From CAWHHZ01 sp963829355 (lineage in GTDB: Bacteria; Acidobacteriota; Thermoanaerobaculia; Gp7-AA8; JAHWKK01): a stretch of DNA of 64,000 nt. This document shows positions 1 through 9,083 of the stretch, piece after piece; position 1 is the first letter of the stretch; every line of letters begins with the position of its first letter. The stretch is taken from contig CAWHHZ010000014.1 of NCBI GenBank assembly GCA_963829355.1, forward strand, positions 248,001-312,000, in the 5' to 3' direction. Below the pieces are notes generated by a model that saw nothing but the letters and a program-made list of their open reading frames with translations, ran no database searches and was not told the DNA's origin. The position numbers and the translations under genes were made by a program.

Positions 1-529
1 TGCTTTCTCCGTCCTTCTTCCGGAAGCTCGAGAAGATCACGAGGTCGTGATAGTTCCCGTCCCGGTAGAATTCTTCGCGCAGAACTCCCTCTTTCGAGAA
101 TCCGAGGCTCTCGAGAAGGTGCTTCGCGCGTTCGTTGTAGTCGAATACGTTGATTTTCAGCTTTCGCAGGTTCATTTCCTGGAAGGCAAAACGGCACAGC
201 GTGCTGATCGTGTCCGATCCGAATCCTTTGTTCCAGGCAGCCGGTTCGCCAATGAACATTCCAAATGACGAGACACGGGAGATCCAGTCGATCTCATGAA
301 GCGAGGCATTTCCGATGTGGCTGCGATCATCGCGCCGCTCGATGGCGAAGTGTCGCTGTCTGGCGTCGGAATGAATCGCATGCTCGAGCCACTCCGACTC
401 CTTCTCGATCGCCATCGGATACCGTGATTTGAGTGTGTGAACGATCTGCGGATCATTGACCCATCTGTAGCAACGCTCGAGATCTTCCTTCTCGAGAGCG
501 CGCAGAATCACTTTTTCTCCAGCAATCAT
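1..529 (-). CDS. GNAT-family N-acetyltransferase, RimJ/RimL-like (3' end beyond window)
   Basis: The reading frame runs from an ATG at 529 to the window edge with no stop, so about 176 residues are visible. It begins MIAGEKVILRALEKEDLER, the usual opening of RimJ/RimL/SpeG-type acetyltransferases, which move an acetyl group from acetyl-CoA to a protein N-terminus or small amine. A GEPAAWNKGFGSDTI stretch matches the acetyl-CoA loop, followed by NLRKLKINVFDYNERA and LLESLGFSKEGVLRE, typical of motif B. The substrate cannot be told from sequence. The gene lies downstream of the beta-propeller gene on the same strand, separated by about 105 bases. The extreme C-terminus is not visible. Confidence 0.85.
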   Translation of the reverse strand, partial: MIAGEKVILRALEKEDLERCYRWVNDPQIVHTLKSRYPMAIEKESEWLEHAIHSDARQRHFAIERRDDRSHIGNASLHEIDWISRVSSFGMFIGEPAAWNKGFGSDTISTLCRFAFQEMNLRKLKINVFDYNERAKHLLESLGFSKEGVLREEFYRDGNYHDLVIFSSFRKKDGES

Positions 530-602
530 GAAAACGCGTCTTCCTCCTCCGGAGGGCCCGTCTCCGAGCCCCTTTTCTGTCTTCCAGTCCATCGCACGGC
601 GG

Positions 603-608
603 ATTATA
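603..608 (-). promoter_or_regulatory. possible -10 box (TATAAT) upstream of the acetyltransferase
   Basis: Read on the minus strand this is a perfect TATAAT, about 75 bases upstream of the acetyltransferase start at 529 and just past the stop of the propeller gene. No convincing -35 hexamer sits at the right distance, so this is only a candidate. Confidence 0.3.
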
Positions 609-634
609 TAGTCGATACGCGCAGAGAGCTTCGC

Positions 635-1552
635 TCACATCTCGAGGAGCTCGAGAGTCTGAGTACCGGGTCTTCTGTAGAGAACGCGGGATCCGTCGCG
701 CGAGGCAGACGGCTCGACCGCCGCGCCGGGCGTTCGCAATTCCGCGATCTTGAGCCCCTCGGGCGAGATCATCCACAGTTTCGCAGAGGGTTCGGCACCA
801 ACCGAATAGACGATCGATTCGCCGGCCCATGCGATTCCGTGAATCGGCTTCCCATCCGTGGTCAGCCGGCGCTCATTGCGGGTCGCGAGATCGAGCAGAA
901 AAAGATCCCCGGATCCGGCGGTGCCTCGCGAGAATGCAATCCGTGACCCGTCTGGCGCGACCGCGATCCATCGGATGCCGGCGCCATCTGCAACGGGTGA
1001 TGTCGCATTCTCCGGATTCCCTCGCTCCACCGCGGACAGAGTAGTCGAGCCGTTCTGCGACTTCCGGACGAGCCATACGGTTCCTCCGGTCCGGTCGAGA
1101 TCCAGCACTTCCCCATCCACCGTCGTGATGAGCGACTCCGGACCGCCGCGAAATGGCACTTCGACAAGCTGGGTCTCTCCGCCAGAGCTCCGTACGAAGG
1201 TGAGCGACTGACCATCGTCCGACCAGTCGAGCGGGCCTGTGATTCCCGGAGAGCTCACGAGAGCGACGGTAGCCTCGACACCCACGGACCCGACGCGAAG
1301 CACGTTTTCCGTCTCGCCTTCCGACACGAACGCGAGCGACTTCCCATCGGGTGATATCTCCTGCCCGTCGATGTTCCCTGCAGAGGTCGTGACGGTCCGC
1401 GCCTCGTACGAGCTCTCCGGTACATTCGTAAAGCGGTTTTTCCTCGCGTCGTAGGTGAACAGGAACACCAGACCACCCACGACGATGACTACACCCATGA
1501 TCACAGGAAGCAGCGCTCCCGGCCGTTCCCGTTCTGTCCCCGGCTCACTCAT
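635..1552 (-). CDS. membrane-anchored WD40-like (TolB/PD40) beta-propeller protein
   Basis: This 305-residue protein has a short charged N-terminus, one membrane segment at about residues 14-34 (LPVIMGVVIVVGGLVFLF) and then an extracytoplasmic domain. The domain has repeated PD40/TolB-type blades, seen as SPDGKSLAFVSEG, DDGQSLTFVRSSGG, APDGSRIAFSRG and SRDGSRVLYRR. Such propellers usually bind proteins or are fused to peptidases and kinases; here the propeller stands alone, so its partner is unknown. The ATG at 1552 follows a weak purine-rich stretch. It lies between an M19 dipeptidase gene and an acetyltransferase gene on the same strand, but an intergenic repeat separates it from the former. 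Confidence 0.75.
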   Translation of the reverse strand: MSEPGTERERPGALLPVIMGVVIVVGGLVFLFTYDARKNRFTNVPESSYEARTVTTSAGNIDGQEISPDGKSLAFVSEGETENVLRVGSVGVEATVALVSSPGITGPLDWSDDGQSLTFVRSSGGETQLVEVPFRGGPESLITTVDGEVLDLDRTGGTVWLVRKSQNGSTTLSAVERGNPENATSPVADGAGIRWIAVAPDGSRIAFSRGTAGSGDLFLLDLATRNERRLTTDGKPIHGIAWAGESIVYSVGAEPSAKLWMISPEGLKIAELRTPGAAVEPSASRDGSRVLYRRPGTQTLELLEM

Positions 1553-1597
1553 TCACTCTCTCTGCTCCACACGGCGAATTCACAGGCCGCCTTCCTC

Positions 1598-1714
1598 GTC
1601 ATCCTGAGCGAAGCGAAGGATCGCGTACGTCCTGACTCGAGTCGAACTTCGGGCCTGTAGGCACCACGAGATCCTTCGACCATCCTTCGCTGCACGCTGG
1701 CGGCTCAGGATGAC
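1598..1714. repeat. REP-like long palindromic intergenic repeat, unit 1
   Basis: The unit opens with GTCATCCTGAGC and closes with its reverse complement GCTCAGGATGAC. Inner arms GAAGGATCGCGTACG and GATCCTTCG also pair, so the whole 117 bases can fold as a long imperfect hairpin. It begins about 45 bases upstream of the propeller gene start and ends 1 base from the M19 dipeptidase stop. The same family recurs at eight other places in the window plus one fragment. Confidence 0.85.
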
Positions 1715-1715
1715 G

Positions 1716-2843
1716 TCAGTGTCCCCTTTTTTCCTTTTCCATCTGTTTCATGACCCGCATGAAGTTCCCACCGAGAATCTTGCGTACCTCCTCATCGGAG
1801 AAGCCGCGCTCGCCAAGATGCTCGATCAGGAGGGGCATCCCCGCGGCGGTCTCGAGTCCGGCAGGAAGTGATGGGACACCATCGAAATCCGTTCCCACGC
1901 CCACGGCGTCGACCCCTGCCACGTACGCGGCGTGAACGAAGTGATCACCGAGATCATGAATCGTTCCGGCTGGGATGGACAAAGCTTCGTAGCGGCGGAG
2001 GTAATCGGTCCAGTAGGCTGCGTCATTCGGAACCTCCTCACGAAGCCCGACGCCCTGGACGCTTGACGGTTCCAGGTTCCTCAACTGCGAAGCCGCATCG
2101 TCGACGATGAAGGCCGAGAAAAAGTTGATCATGCAGATCCCACCGGTCTCGGCGAGGTCTCTGAGCATCTGATCCGTCAGATTCCGGGGGTGATTCGCGA
2201 TCGCTCTACACGACGAATGGCTCGCTATGACCGGTGCGGAAGACGTCTCGAGCGAATGGTAGAACGTAGCGTCGGAGACGTGGGAGACATCGACGAACAT
2301 TCCCAGCTGATTCATCCGCTCGACCACCTGCCGCCCGAACTTGGTCAACCCACCGTGGAGAGGTGGCAGCGAAGAGGTGTCGGCCCAGTTGTTGTGGTTC
2401 ACGTGGGTGAGCGTCATGTAGCGAACGCCGCGGTCGTAGAACCTCTCCAGCGTCTCGAGCGAGTCCTCGATCGCGTGACCTCCTTCGATACCGATCAGGA
2501 TTGCAATACGTCCCTCGTCATAGGTCCGCTCGATGTCACCCGAAGAAACAGCGAGAGCCAGCTCGTCGTGCTCATCGCACTCCTTCTCGATGATGTCGAT
2601 CATCTGATCGGCGAAGGCCGCTGCTCCGTGGTCGACCCAGTGGCCGGGGACGTAGGCCGCAAAGAAGCTCGCGTTGATGCCGCCCTCACGCATCTTGTCG
2701 AGATCGATCTGCGCTGTCGGGTCCTCGTCAGCAAGAGAGAGTCGGTGCCTGTATAACCGGTATGGTGCGTCACAATGGCCGTCTACGATCAGGGGCCGCC
2801 CGCCCCATCTCCTCTGCCGAGGTGTGTTCTCTGAATCAGTCAA
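1716..2843 (-). CDS. membrane dipeptidase (renal dipeptidase family, peptidase M19)
   Basis: This 375-residue metallohydrolase cleaves dipeptides, often ones with a D-residue at the second position. The family's zinc ligands are visible: HCD in VDGHCDAPYR near the N-terminus, the glutamate in IGIEGGHAIEDS, and histidines in DVSHVSDATF and ASHSSCRAIANHPRN; the C-terminal VGVGTDFDGVPS is also characteristic. No signal peptide is seen, so it is probably cytoplasmic. The start is a TTG directly after the TGA of the upstream HAD gene; GGAGGA at 2848-2853 is a strong ribosome site and no ATG lies upstream of the essential VDGH motif. The arrangement implies translational coupling with the phosphatase. 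Confidence 0.88.
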   Translation of the reverse strand: MTDSENTPRQRRWGGRPLIVDGHCDAPYRLYRHRLSLADEDPTAQIDLDKMREGGINASFFAAYVPGHWVDHGAAAFADQMIDIIEKECDEHDELALAVSSGDIERTYDEGRIAILIGIEGGHAIEDSLETLERFYDRGVRYMTLTHVNHNNWADTSSLPPLHGGLTKFGRQVVERMNQLGMFVDVSHVSDATFYHSLETSSAPVIASHSSCRAIANHPRNLTDQMLRDLAETGGICMINFFSAFIVDDAASQLRNLEPSSVQGVGLREEVPNDAAYWTDYLRRYEALSIPAGTIHDLGDHFVHAAYVAGVDAVGVGTDFDGVPSLPAGLETAAGMPLLIEHLGERGFSDEEVRKILGGNFMRVMKQMEKEKRGH

Positions 2844-3527
2844 TCAATCCTCCAGATTGCTCATCATTTCCTTCACGCGTTCGAGATTCTGCACGAGATC
2901 GGGCACATCGTCGAATCGGAGCTCTGCCTTCTCGAGTGCCGTCTCGGGAAACCCACCGCATCTCACTGCCGCGACCGGAAGGCTACTGCGATGGGCCGCA
3001 AGGATGTCATACGGCGTGTCCCCGACCACGAGTGTACGGGCCTGACGGGTGCCGAGCTTGTGGAGCGCAGCAGAGAATACATCGGGAGCCGGTTTGCTCA
3101 TCTCGACGTCATCGGCCGAAGTGGCGTCATCGAGAAGATCCTCGACTCCCAGTAGGTCGATATAGAAGGACAGGTCCTCTTTGTTCGATGACGTGGCGAT
3201 GACGAGACGAATGTCCTTCTCGCGGAGCCTCGCAAAATTCTCCGGAATCCCCGGAAACGGCTTGATTCTCTGCCGATAGCGGTCGCGAAACAGTTTCTTC
3301 CTGTAATCTTCGATCTCGCTACCGAACGAGATCATCTGCTTCGCGTTCAGAAGATCAGGGACGAGGAGGTCTCCGCCCTTGCCTATCTGCATCCGGATCG
3401 TATCGAGCTCGAAAGTGACTCCGTAGTCGAGGAAGGCATCACGCCACGCTCTCGCGTGGAGATCATTCGAGTCGATGAGGGTGCCGTCCATGTCGAAGAT
3501 CACTGCCTCCAGGGCATTTTTCATCAT
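2844..3527 (-). CDS. HAD-superfamily hydrolase, beta-phosphoglucomutase/phosphatase-like
   Basis: The 227-residue protein carries the four HAD motifs. Motif I is FDMDGTLIDSN with the nucleophilic aspartate, motif II is the TSSN segment, motif III a lysine in MSKPAPDVF, and motif IV is VVGDTPYDILAA. An alpha-helical cap follows motif I, as in subclass I enzymes such as phosphoglycolate phosphatase and beta-phosphoglucomutase. The substrate cannot be assigned. It starts ATGATG at 3527 after an AGGA ribosome site and its TGA is immediately followed by the TTG of the M19 gene, so the two are co-translated. It diverges from the large metalloprotease gene. Confidence 0.85.
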   Translation of the reverse strand: MMKNALEAVIFDMDGTLIDSNDLHARAWRDAFLDYGVTFELDTIRMQIGKGGDLLVPDLLNAKQMISFGSEIEDYRKKLFRDRYRQRIKPFPGIPENFARLREKDIRLVIATSSNKEDLSFYIDLLGVEDLLDDATSADDVEMSKPAPDVFSAALHKLGTRQARTLVVGDTPYDILAAHRSSLPVAAVRCGGFPETALEKAELRFDDVPDLVQNLERVKEMMSNLED

Positions 3528-3637
3528 CAGGTCCTGTCTCCGTTTCTGCTGTTCATCCGGGCGGACAAACTTATCAAGACTGCTGCCACGATTTTGTTAT
3601 TATTGTTTCTTTCCAAACGTTCCCACAGGAGATCCTC

Positions 3638-6600
3638 ATGCCGTTTCAGGTGAATCGTCTCAACGCCGGGCTGGTCATCTTCATGGCTCTGCTCGTCGCA
3701 TCGACCGCTTCTGCAGCCGTATTTCGAGTTCCGACCGACCGTCAGCTCGTCGAGCAATCGGATCTGATCGTCATCGCGACGCCGACGAGCTCCCGCGTGG
3801 AGCTGGGCGACTCTGGCGTGCCGGAAACGATCACGACGATGCGTGTCGAGAAAAGGATCGCCGGACAAAGCGGAGCTGTGATCGAGGTCCGTGAGCGCGG
3901 GGGCTGGTTTGCCGGCCGTGGCGCGATCGTCATGGGGTCACCGCAGTTTGAAGAAGGCGAGCGGGTATTTCTCTTTCTGGAGCAGACGGCCTCGGGCCAG
4001 TTCCGCAGTTCCGGCATGGCCCTCGGCAAGTTCGATTTCGTCGAACATGACGGCGAGACACTTCTCGTCCGCGGCCTCGAGGAGGGTAGCGTCTGCGCGC
4101 TCTCCGCAGATGGCTCGATCGGCCATGACGTGGTCCGAACGACCGCATTCGCCGACTGGACGCGCGAAATGGTAACGAAGGGGGACTCGCAGATCCGGTA
4201 CGAGTCAGCCGTGTCCCATGAAAACATTGCCGCCGCGAACCGGGCGGGCGTTTCACTCTCCACGACGCATCGAGGCGATTACCTGCTCCCCGGCAACGGA
4301 AGCAGCGGAACCAAGCCCGTCCGCTGGAACGGCCCGACCATGAGCTACAAGACGAACGGTTCACAGCCGGGCGTCGATGGTCTCGCGGGATCGCAGGCAG
4401 CCGCTTCCGCCTGGTCCTCGGCCACACCGGACGTGAGCATCGGCGTGAGCGCGAGCTCCTGCAGCGGTAGCTGTGAACGCCAGCCCACCCAGGGGGGTGA
4501 CATGGCGATCATCCTCGGTGGCTCCCCGTCCGACGTCTCTGGAACCGTCGGTGAATCTTTCGTCGCGGGCGTTCTCTACTGGGCCTCCAACAGTTCTTAC
4601 ACTCTCGACGGAGAATCTTTCTATCCGATCGTTCACGCTGACATCATCGTCTCGACCAATCTGAGCCCGAACCAGCAGCTCTTCAATGCAATCGTTACTC
4701 ACGAGATGGGACATGCGCTCGGCCTCCGTCACTCGAACTCGGGGAGCCCGAGCAGCACGAACGCGATCATGAACTCGACGTTGAGCGAGAACAACCCGCC
4801 GGGCGCCAATCTCAAGACCTGGGACCTGGACGCGATTCAGACCGTCTACGGTGACGGGCCCGCCTGCCGTGTCGTGGACATCACGAACCAGTCGTCCGGC
4901 AGAACGATCGGGTACATGAGCAGCACTTCACTCTCGGTTTCCGTCTCCTCGAATACCACCAGTCCGACCTATCAGTGGTACAAAGGCACGACCAATAATT
5001 TCGGGACCGCCACGGCGATCAATGGCGCCGTTTCGTCGACCTACAACACTGGTCCACTGTCGACCGGTACCTACTATTTCTGGGCAAAGGTAACGAACGA
5101 GTGCAGCAGCGAATCGACCACCGCGATCAGCATCACCGTCAGTTCGTGTGAACCTGCACTCATCGTGACGGAGCCGTCTGACGTGGAAATCCAGGCGGGC
5201 TCGACAACGACACTCAAAGTCACGGCGGATGGCTCTTCGCCCCTGTCCTTCCAGTGGTACCGCGGCGACAGAGGCAACACGGGATCGCCGGTGATCGGCG
5301 CAACTTCGTCGACCTACAAGACCGTGGCGTTGAATGCCACCTCAAAATACTGGGTGAAAGTCAGCAACTCGTGCGGAGGCGAGAACAGCAGGACCGTGAC
5401 CGTCACCGTGGCAGGCGGATGCGAGCTGCCGGTGATCACCACACAGCCGGCCAGCAAGTCGGTCCCCGAGGGGACGCAGGTCACGCTCAGCGTGAGCGCG
5501 ACGGGCACGAACGGGATACTGAGCTACGCATGGTTCCGCATCGACGGAGAGACCTCGACGCCGGTTGGCTCCAACTCTCCGAGCTTCGTCACCCCAGCCG
5601 TAACGACCGAGCTCAAATATTTCGTGAGCGTATCGGATAGCTGTGGGTCGGTCGTGAGCAATGTGGCCACGGTCGCACCCGTCGGCTGCCAGCCACCGAC
5701 GATCGATTCGATCACGCCGAACGCGTTCATCCGATGGGGAGACAGCGCAACGCTCCATGTTTCTGCATCGGGCGACGGACCGTTCACATACCAATGGTAC
5801 GCGGGAATCGCACCTGATACGTCCGCTCCGATTGCCGGAGCGACGAGCAGCACCTACCAGACGACCTCGCTCACCGAGAGGAGCTTCTTCTGGGTCCGCG
5901 TCGCGAACGGTTGCGACGCCACAAACTCGGGCACGGTGGTCATGGAGCCGCAGTGTCTTCCACCTGCCGCACCCTCGATCGGTGTTGCGCCCGCCGAGGC
6001 CCAGACGGGAATGCCTTACATGGTGTCGTGGCCGTCTCAGCCTGGTGTGACGTCCTACGAGGTGCAGGAATCCACCACACCCGAGTTCTCATCTCCATCC
6101 ACGTTCGACGTGGACGGACACTCCAGAGAGTTCCTGAAGATCGTTGCGGCGCCTACCCGCTTCTACTACAGAGTGCGAGGGATCGCCGAGTGCGACGGCT
6201 CGATCGGCAGCTACTCGCAGGTGATCAGTGTGACGGTCGTTCCACCACCGGCACCGACCTCGACCGAGTTCGATGTCGTCGTCCCGTTTGAGACGACGAC
6301 GCCGGTGTCTCTGTCCGTCTTCGTGCCCGGAACCGGTGCGGATATCCCTTTCACAATCGAAACGACGATCGACTGGCTGACGGTCCTTCCCTCCTCAGGA
6401 ATCCTTCCGGCCGCGGGCAGGACCTTCGAGGTGATCGGCGATGTTACGCAGATGCAGCTCGGATCGAACACCGGATCGTTCACCGTCGTGTTCGGCAGCT
6501 CCGGGAAATCCGCATCGAACAGCCATGGCACGACTGTGCCGGTTACCGTGAGCCTCGTGACCCCGGTAAGCACGGCTAAAAAGACGACGCCATCGGACAA

Positions 6601-8017
6601 CAGCCTGATCCTGCTCGGCGTCGCTCATGCGGTCGGCTCCAACTCCTCGCTGTGGCAGTCGGACGTGCGGCTGCTCAACATCGGAACGTCCCCGGCATCG
6701 CTGTCTCTGAAGTATGTTCCCGCAGGCGCGGCGGGGGTTCAGAACGTGAAGTCGACGGCGATGCAGCTCAAGGGGGGCGTGAACACGGCGTTCAATGACG
6801 TCGTGAAGAATGTCTACGGCGTCGGATCGACCGGAGAGAGTCAGGTGGGCTCTCTCGAGGTTCAGCCAGCGTCAAGCGGCTCCCTTGCGACCATTGCTTC
6901 GAGCCGCACGTTCAACAGGAGCTCGTCCGGGACCTTCGGCCAGTTCATTCCGGCCATTCCGTATTTCAAGTTCATCGGCCGGAGCGAAGGTAGTACGCCC
7001 AGGTCCCGTCTCAGTATGCAGCAGATCTCGCAGTCCGATAAGTTCAGGACGAACGTCGCGATTCTCGAAGCCTCTGGCTCCCCCGTCTCCGTCGTCGTGT
7101 CGGTATTCGACACCGCCGGGAAACGGATCGCCGACCTCCCCTATAACCTCGGCCCGGGCGAGCTGAAGAACCTCAATGGAATCCTGGCCGCGAACGACAT
7201 CACGCTCGAGGAGGGCCGGCTGGAGCTGAGCGTCACGGGCGGCGAAGGGCGCGTCAATGCTTATGCGTCAGTCGTCGACAACAGATCGAACGATCCGTTC
7301 CTGGTGCCCGCGGTCGACCTCAACGAGACTTCCAACACGCGGTGGGTTCTTCCCGGCATGGCGGACTTCCAGACCGGACAGGCCTCGTGGCGGAGCGACG
7401 TTCGAATATTCAACGCCGGCACGACCACCGCTCGGCCAACGTTGACCTTCTATCCCCAGGGAGGCGGAACACCGGCCGTGGCCAACGCCACGATCGCTGC
7501 CGGGGAAACGCTCGTGCTCAACAGCCTGCTTCGAGAAACGTTCGGGCTGACATCCATCGGCGGTGCGCTCCACATCACAACAGCCTCGGCGGCGCCACTC
7601 GTAGCGACTGCGCGGACTTACGATCTTCAGACGAGCGGAACCTACGGTCAATTCATCCCCGCGGTTACTCCGGAGCAGGCGTTCGGAGCAGACTCTAGAC
7701 CCACATACATTCTGCAACTCGAAGAGTCGGAGTTCTTCCGCTCGAATCTCGGATTGACAGAAGTGACGGGAAAGTCAGTCCTGCTGAAAGTCTCAGCGAG
7801 CGTTCCCGGGGCGAAGACTTCCGTCAGCACCCAGGTCGGCCTCAATGGCTTCGGGTTCACACAACTCAACCGCGTTCTGACCAGCTTCCTCGGTACCGGC
7901 ACGGCATTCAACGGGCGTGTCACCGTGGAAGTGATCGGAGGAGAGGGACGCATCGCGGCTTACGGATCAGTCATAGACAACACAACTCAGGATCCGACCT
8001 ACGTCCCAGGGCAGTAG
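3638..8017 (+). CDS. large secreted zinc metalloprotease with Ig-like, Fn3-like and BACON-like modules
   Basis: This 1459-residue protein has a signal peptide (hydrophobic about 10-27, cleavage near ASTASA). The metzincin motif HEMGHALGLRH is at residues 355-365 and a Met-turn-like AIMNS follows, so the catalytic domain (about 190-410) is matrixin-like with three zinc histidines. Then come about four Ig-like repeats (about 412-775), each with a PTYQWYKG or LSFQWYRG type core and paired cysteines, a Fn3-like domain (about 780-870) and a BACON-like segment (about 880-970, TIDWLTVLPSSG). The C-terminal 470 residues hold two copies of a domain opening SLWQSDVRLLNIG and SWRSDVRIFNAG. AGGAG at 3627-3631 precedes the ATG. 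It is probably an extracellular adhesive protease; the substrate is unknown. Confidence 0.85.
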   Translation: MPFQVNRLNAGLVIFMALLVASTASAAVFRVPTDRQLVEQSDLIVIATPTSSRVELGDSGVPETITTMRVEKRIAGQSGAVIEVRERGGWFAGRGAIVMGSPQFEEGERVFLFLEQTASGQFRSSGMALGKFDFVEHDGETLLVRGLEEGSVCALSADGSIGHDVVRTTAFADWTREMVTKGDSQIRYESAVSHENIAAANRAGVSLSTTHRGDYLLPGNGSSGTKPVRWNGPTMSYKTNGSQPGVDGLAGSQAAASAWSSATPDVSIGVSASSCSGSCERQPTQGGDMAIILGGSPSDVSGTVGESFVAGVLYWASNSSYTLDGESFYPIVHADIIVSTNLSPNQQLFNAIVTHEMGHALGLRHSNSGSPSSTNAIMNSTLSENNPPGANLKTWDLDAIQTVYGDGPACRVVDITNQSSGRTIGYMSSTSLSVSVSSNTTSPTYQWYKGTTNNFGTATAINGAVSSTYNTGPLSTGTYYFWAKVTNECSSESTTAISITVSSCEPALIVTEPSDVEIQAGSTTTLKVTADGSSPLSFQWYRGDRGNTGSPVIGATSSTYKTVALNATSKYWVKVSNSCGGENSRTVTVTVAGGCELPVITTQPASKSVPEGTQVTLSVSATGTNGILSYAWFRIDGETSTPVGSNSPSFVTPAVTTELKYFVSVSDSCGSVVSNVATVAPVGCQPPTIDSITPNAFIRWGDSATLHVSASGDGPFTYQWYAGIAPDTSAPIAGATSSTYQTTSLTERSFFWVRVANGCDATNSGTVVMEPQCLPPAAPSIGVAPAEAQTGMPYMVSWPSQPGVTSYEVQESTTPEFSSPSTFDVDGHSREFLKIVAAPTRFYYRVRGIAECDGSIGSYSQVISVTVVPPPAPTSTEFDVVVPFETTTPVSLSVFVPGTGADIPFTIETTIDWLTVLPSSGILPAAGRTFEVIGDVTQMQLGSNTGSFTVVFGSSGKSASNSHGTTVPVTVSLVTPVSTAKKTTPSDNSLILLGVAHAVGSNSSLWQSDVRLLNIGTSPASLSLKYVPAGAAGVQNVKSTAMQLKGGVNTAFNDVVKNVYGVGSTGESQVGSLEVQPASSGSLATIASSRTFNRSSSGTFGQFIPAIPYFKFIGRSEGSTPRSRLSMQQISQSDKFRTNVAILEASGSPVSVVVSVFDTAGKRIADLPYNLGPGELKNLNGILAANDITLEEGRLELSVTGGEGRVNAYASVVDNRSNDPFLVPAVDLNETSNTRWVLPGMADFQTGQASWRSDVRIFNAGTTTARPTLTFYPQGGGTPAVANATIAAGETLVLNSLLRETFGLTSIGGALHITTASAAPLVATARTYDLQTSGTYGQFIPAVTPEQAFGADSRPTYILQLEESEFFRSNLGLTEVTGKSVLLKVSASVPGAKTSVSTQVGLNGFGFTQLNRVLTSFLGTGTAFNGRVTVEVIGGEGRIAAYGSVIDNTTQDPTYVPGQ

Positions 8018-8048
8018 CGCTCTTGTGAACAGATGTCCTCGTCCCAGC

Positions 8049-8072
8049 GGTCCCGGCGTTCGCGCCGGGACC
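8049..8072. terminator. hairpin, 10-bp perfect stem with TTCG loop, after the metalloprotease gene
   Basis: GGTCCCGGCG and CGCCGGGACC pair perfectly around TTCG, 32 bases after the metalloprotease stop. There is no T-run, so it may be a transcript-end stabiliser rather than a classical intrinsic terminator. It also lies beyond the end of the converging otsA-otsB-rsgA fragment operon. Confidence 0.5.
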
Positions 8073-8110
8073 CGCCGAAGGATCGCGTACGGCCCGACTG
8101 TCAGGACGGA
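8073..8110. repeat. fragment of the REP-like repeat
   Basis: The stretch with GAAGGATCGCGTACGG and CTGTCAGGACGGA matches the interior of the long repeats (compare 18025-18060) but lacks both outer GTCATCCTGAGC arms. Its right end supplies the last codons and stop of the rsgA fragment. Confidence 0.65.
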
Positions 8111-8328
8111 TCCGCATACACCCAGTCACCAGTAGTAGGAAGGTCGATCGCGGACTCTGCAGAGTAGTTTCCGGATAGCTCGGCGAATATCTCGGCTCCT
8201 CCCTTCGTGACGGTATAGCTGTCTCGGTGTACGGAGACGATCCTGGCAACATCGTGGTTGGCAATCGCTTGCTCATTCGCCCTGCTTCTGAACCAGTCGC
8301 TGTACCCAAGGTTCTCGAGATCATTCAT
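8101..8328 (-). pseudogene. rsgA: truncated rsgA: N-terminal OB-fold of ribosome small subunit-dependent GTPase A
   Basis: The 75-residue frame begins MNDLENLGYSDWFRSR and continues with IVSVHRDSYTVTKGG, FAELSGNYSAESA and DLPTTGDWVYA. This is the N-terminal OB-fold of RsgA/YjeQ, the circularly permuted GTPase that helps 30S maturation. The normal protein is about 300-360 residues; everything after the GDWV motif, including the G4-G1-G3 GTPase core and zinc finger, is missing. The break falls where the REP-like fragment begins, and the final codons and stop come from the repeat. It starts 30 bases downstream of the otsB stop. Unless an intact copy lies elsewhere, ribosome assembly would lack this factor; function of the stub is unlikely. 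Confidence 0.75.
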
Positions 8329-8357
8329 CGTCAGCTCGGTGGAGGAGCGACCAAGGC

Positions 8358-9083
8358 TCAGCCTCCGGATCGCAGTGTCACGACTTCTTCTTTCATTCTC
8401 GAGAGGAGTTGTTCGGTGGAGGTGACGCGTTCCACAGCGGGACTCAACTCCACGTTGCGTTCACTGCTCGTCACGAAGAAGCCGCGCCCATGCTCGGCGG
8501 CGAGCTCGATGGCGGCGAGGTCGGTGACGTCGTCGCCTGCGTAGACGACACGCTCCGCCCCCGTCATCTCGATCAGGGTCTCGAGCACCTTACGCTTCGA
8601 AGCTCCTGGCACGGCGGCTTCCAGGACACAGCGACCGTGGGTCGTTTCGAGCTTCTCGGCGTCTGCCCATCGCTCCAGTTCCTCGACGAGCGGGTGATCG
8701 TCCGTCACCCCTTTCACTCCACGCCAGTGGACCGCCACGCCGAACTTCTTCTTTTCCAGTCGCAGGCCCGCCGCAAGCGCTCTCTCCTCCCAGTCGGCAG
8801 GCGGCTCACTCGTCCGCTCTCTGGCCGATCTGATCAGCTCACCCCCGGCCGACTCGATCTCCTGTCCGTGGGAACCGCTACGCCACGCATCGACTCCGGA
8901 CGTCCGGCTCCTCAGATCGTCCAGATCCCTGCCGGAGATGAACGCTACTTCGACGCCGGCCTGCTGTGACGCCCAGTGAAAGAACGAGCGTGCGGCCGGC
9001 TCGATCTCGACTCGTGTCGGATCGAGCTGGATCGGCGCCAGGGTTCCGTCGAAATCGCTGGTGAGCAGAAGGCGGACCCTCAT
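8358..9083 (-). CDS. otsB: trehalose-6-phosphate phosphatase
   Basis: OtsB removes phosphate from trehalose-6-phosphate, the second step of the OtsAB route to the osmolyte trehalose. The 241-residue protein has HAD motif I TSDFDGTLAPI near the N-terminus, FISGRDLDDL, SGSHGQEIE and motif IV VVYAGDDVTDLAAIELA, with the length and order usual for the family. Its ATG overlaps the otsA stop (ATGA at 9080-9083), so the pair is translationally coupled with otsA first. It is cytoplasmic. Downstream lies the rsgA stub, probably a remnant rather than part of the pathway. Confidence 0.92.
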   Translation of the reverse strand: MRVRLLLTSDFDGTLAPIQLDPTRVEIEPAARSFFHWASQQAGVEVAFISGRDLDDLRSRTSGVDAWRSGSHGQEIESAGGELIRSARERTSEPPADWEERALAAGLRLEKKKFGVAVHWRGVKGVTDDHPLVEELERWADAEKLETTHGRCVLEAAVPGASKRKVLETLIEMTGAERVVYAGDDVTDLAAIELAAEHGRGFFVTSSERNVELSPAVERVTSTEQLLSRMKEEVVTLRSGG

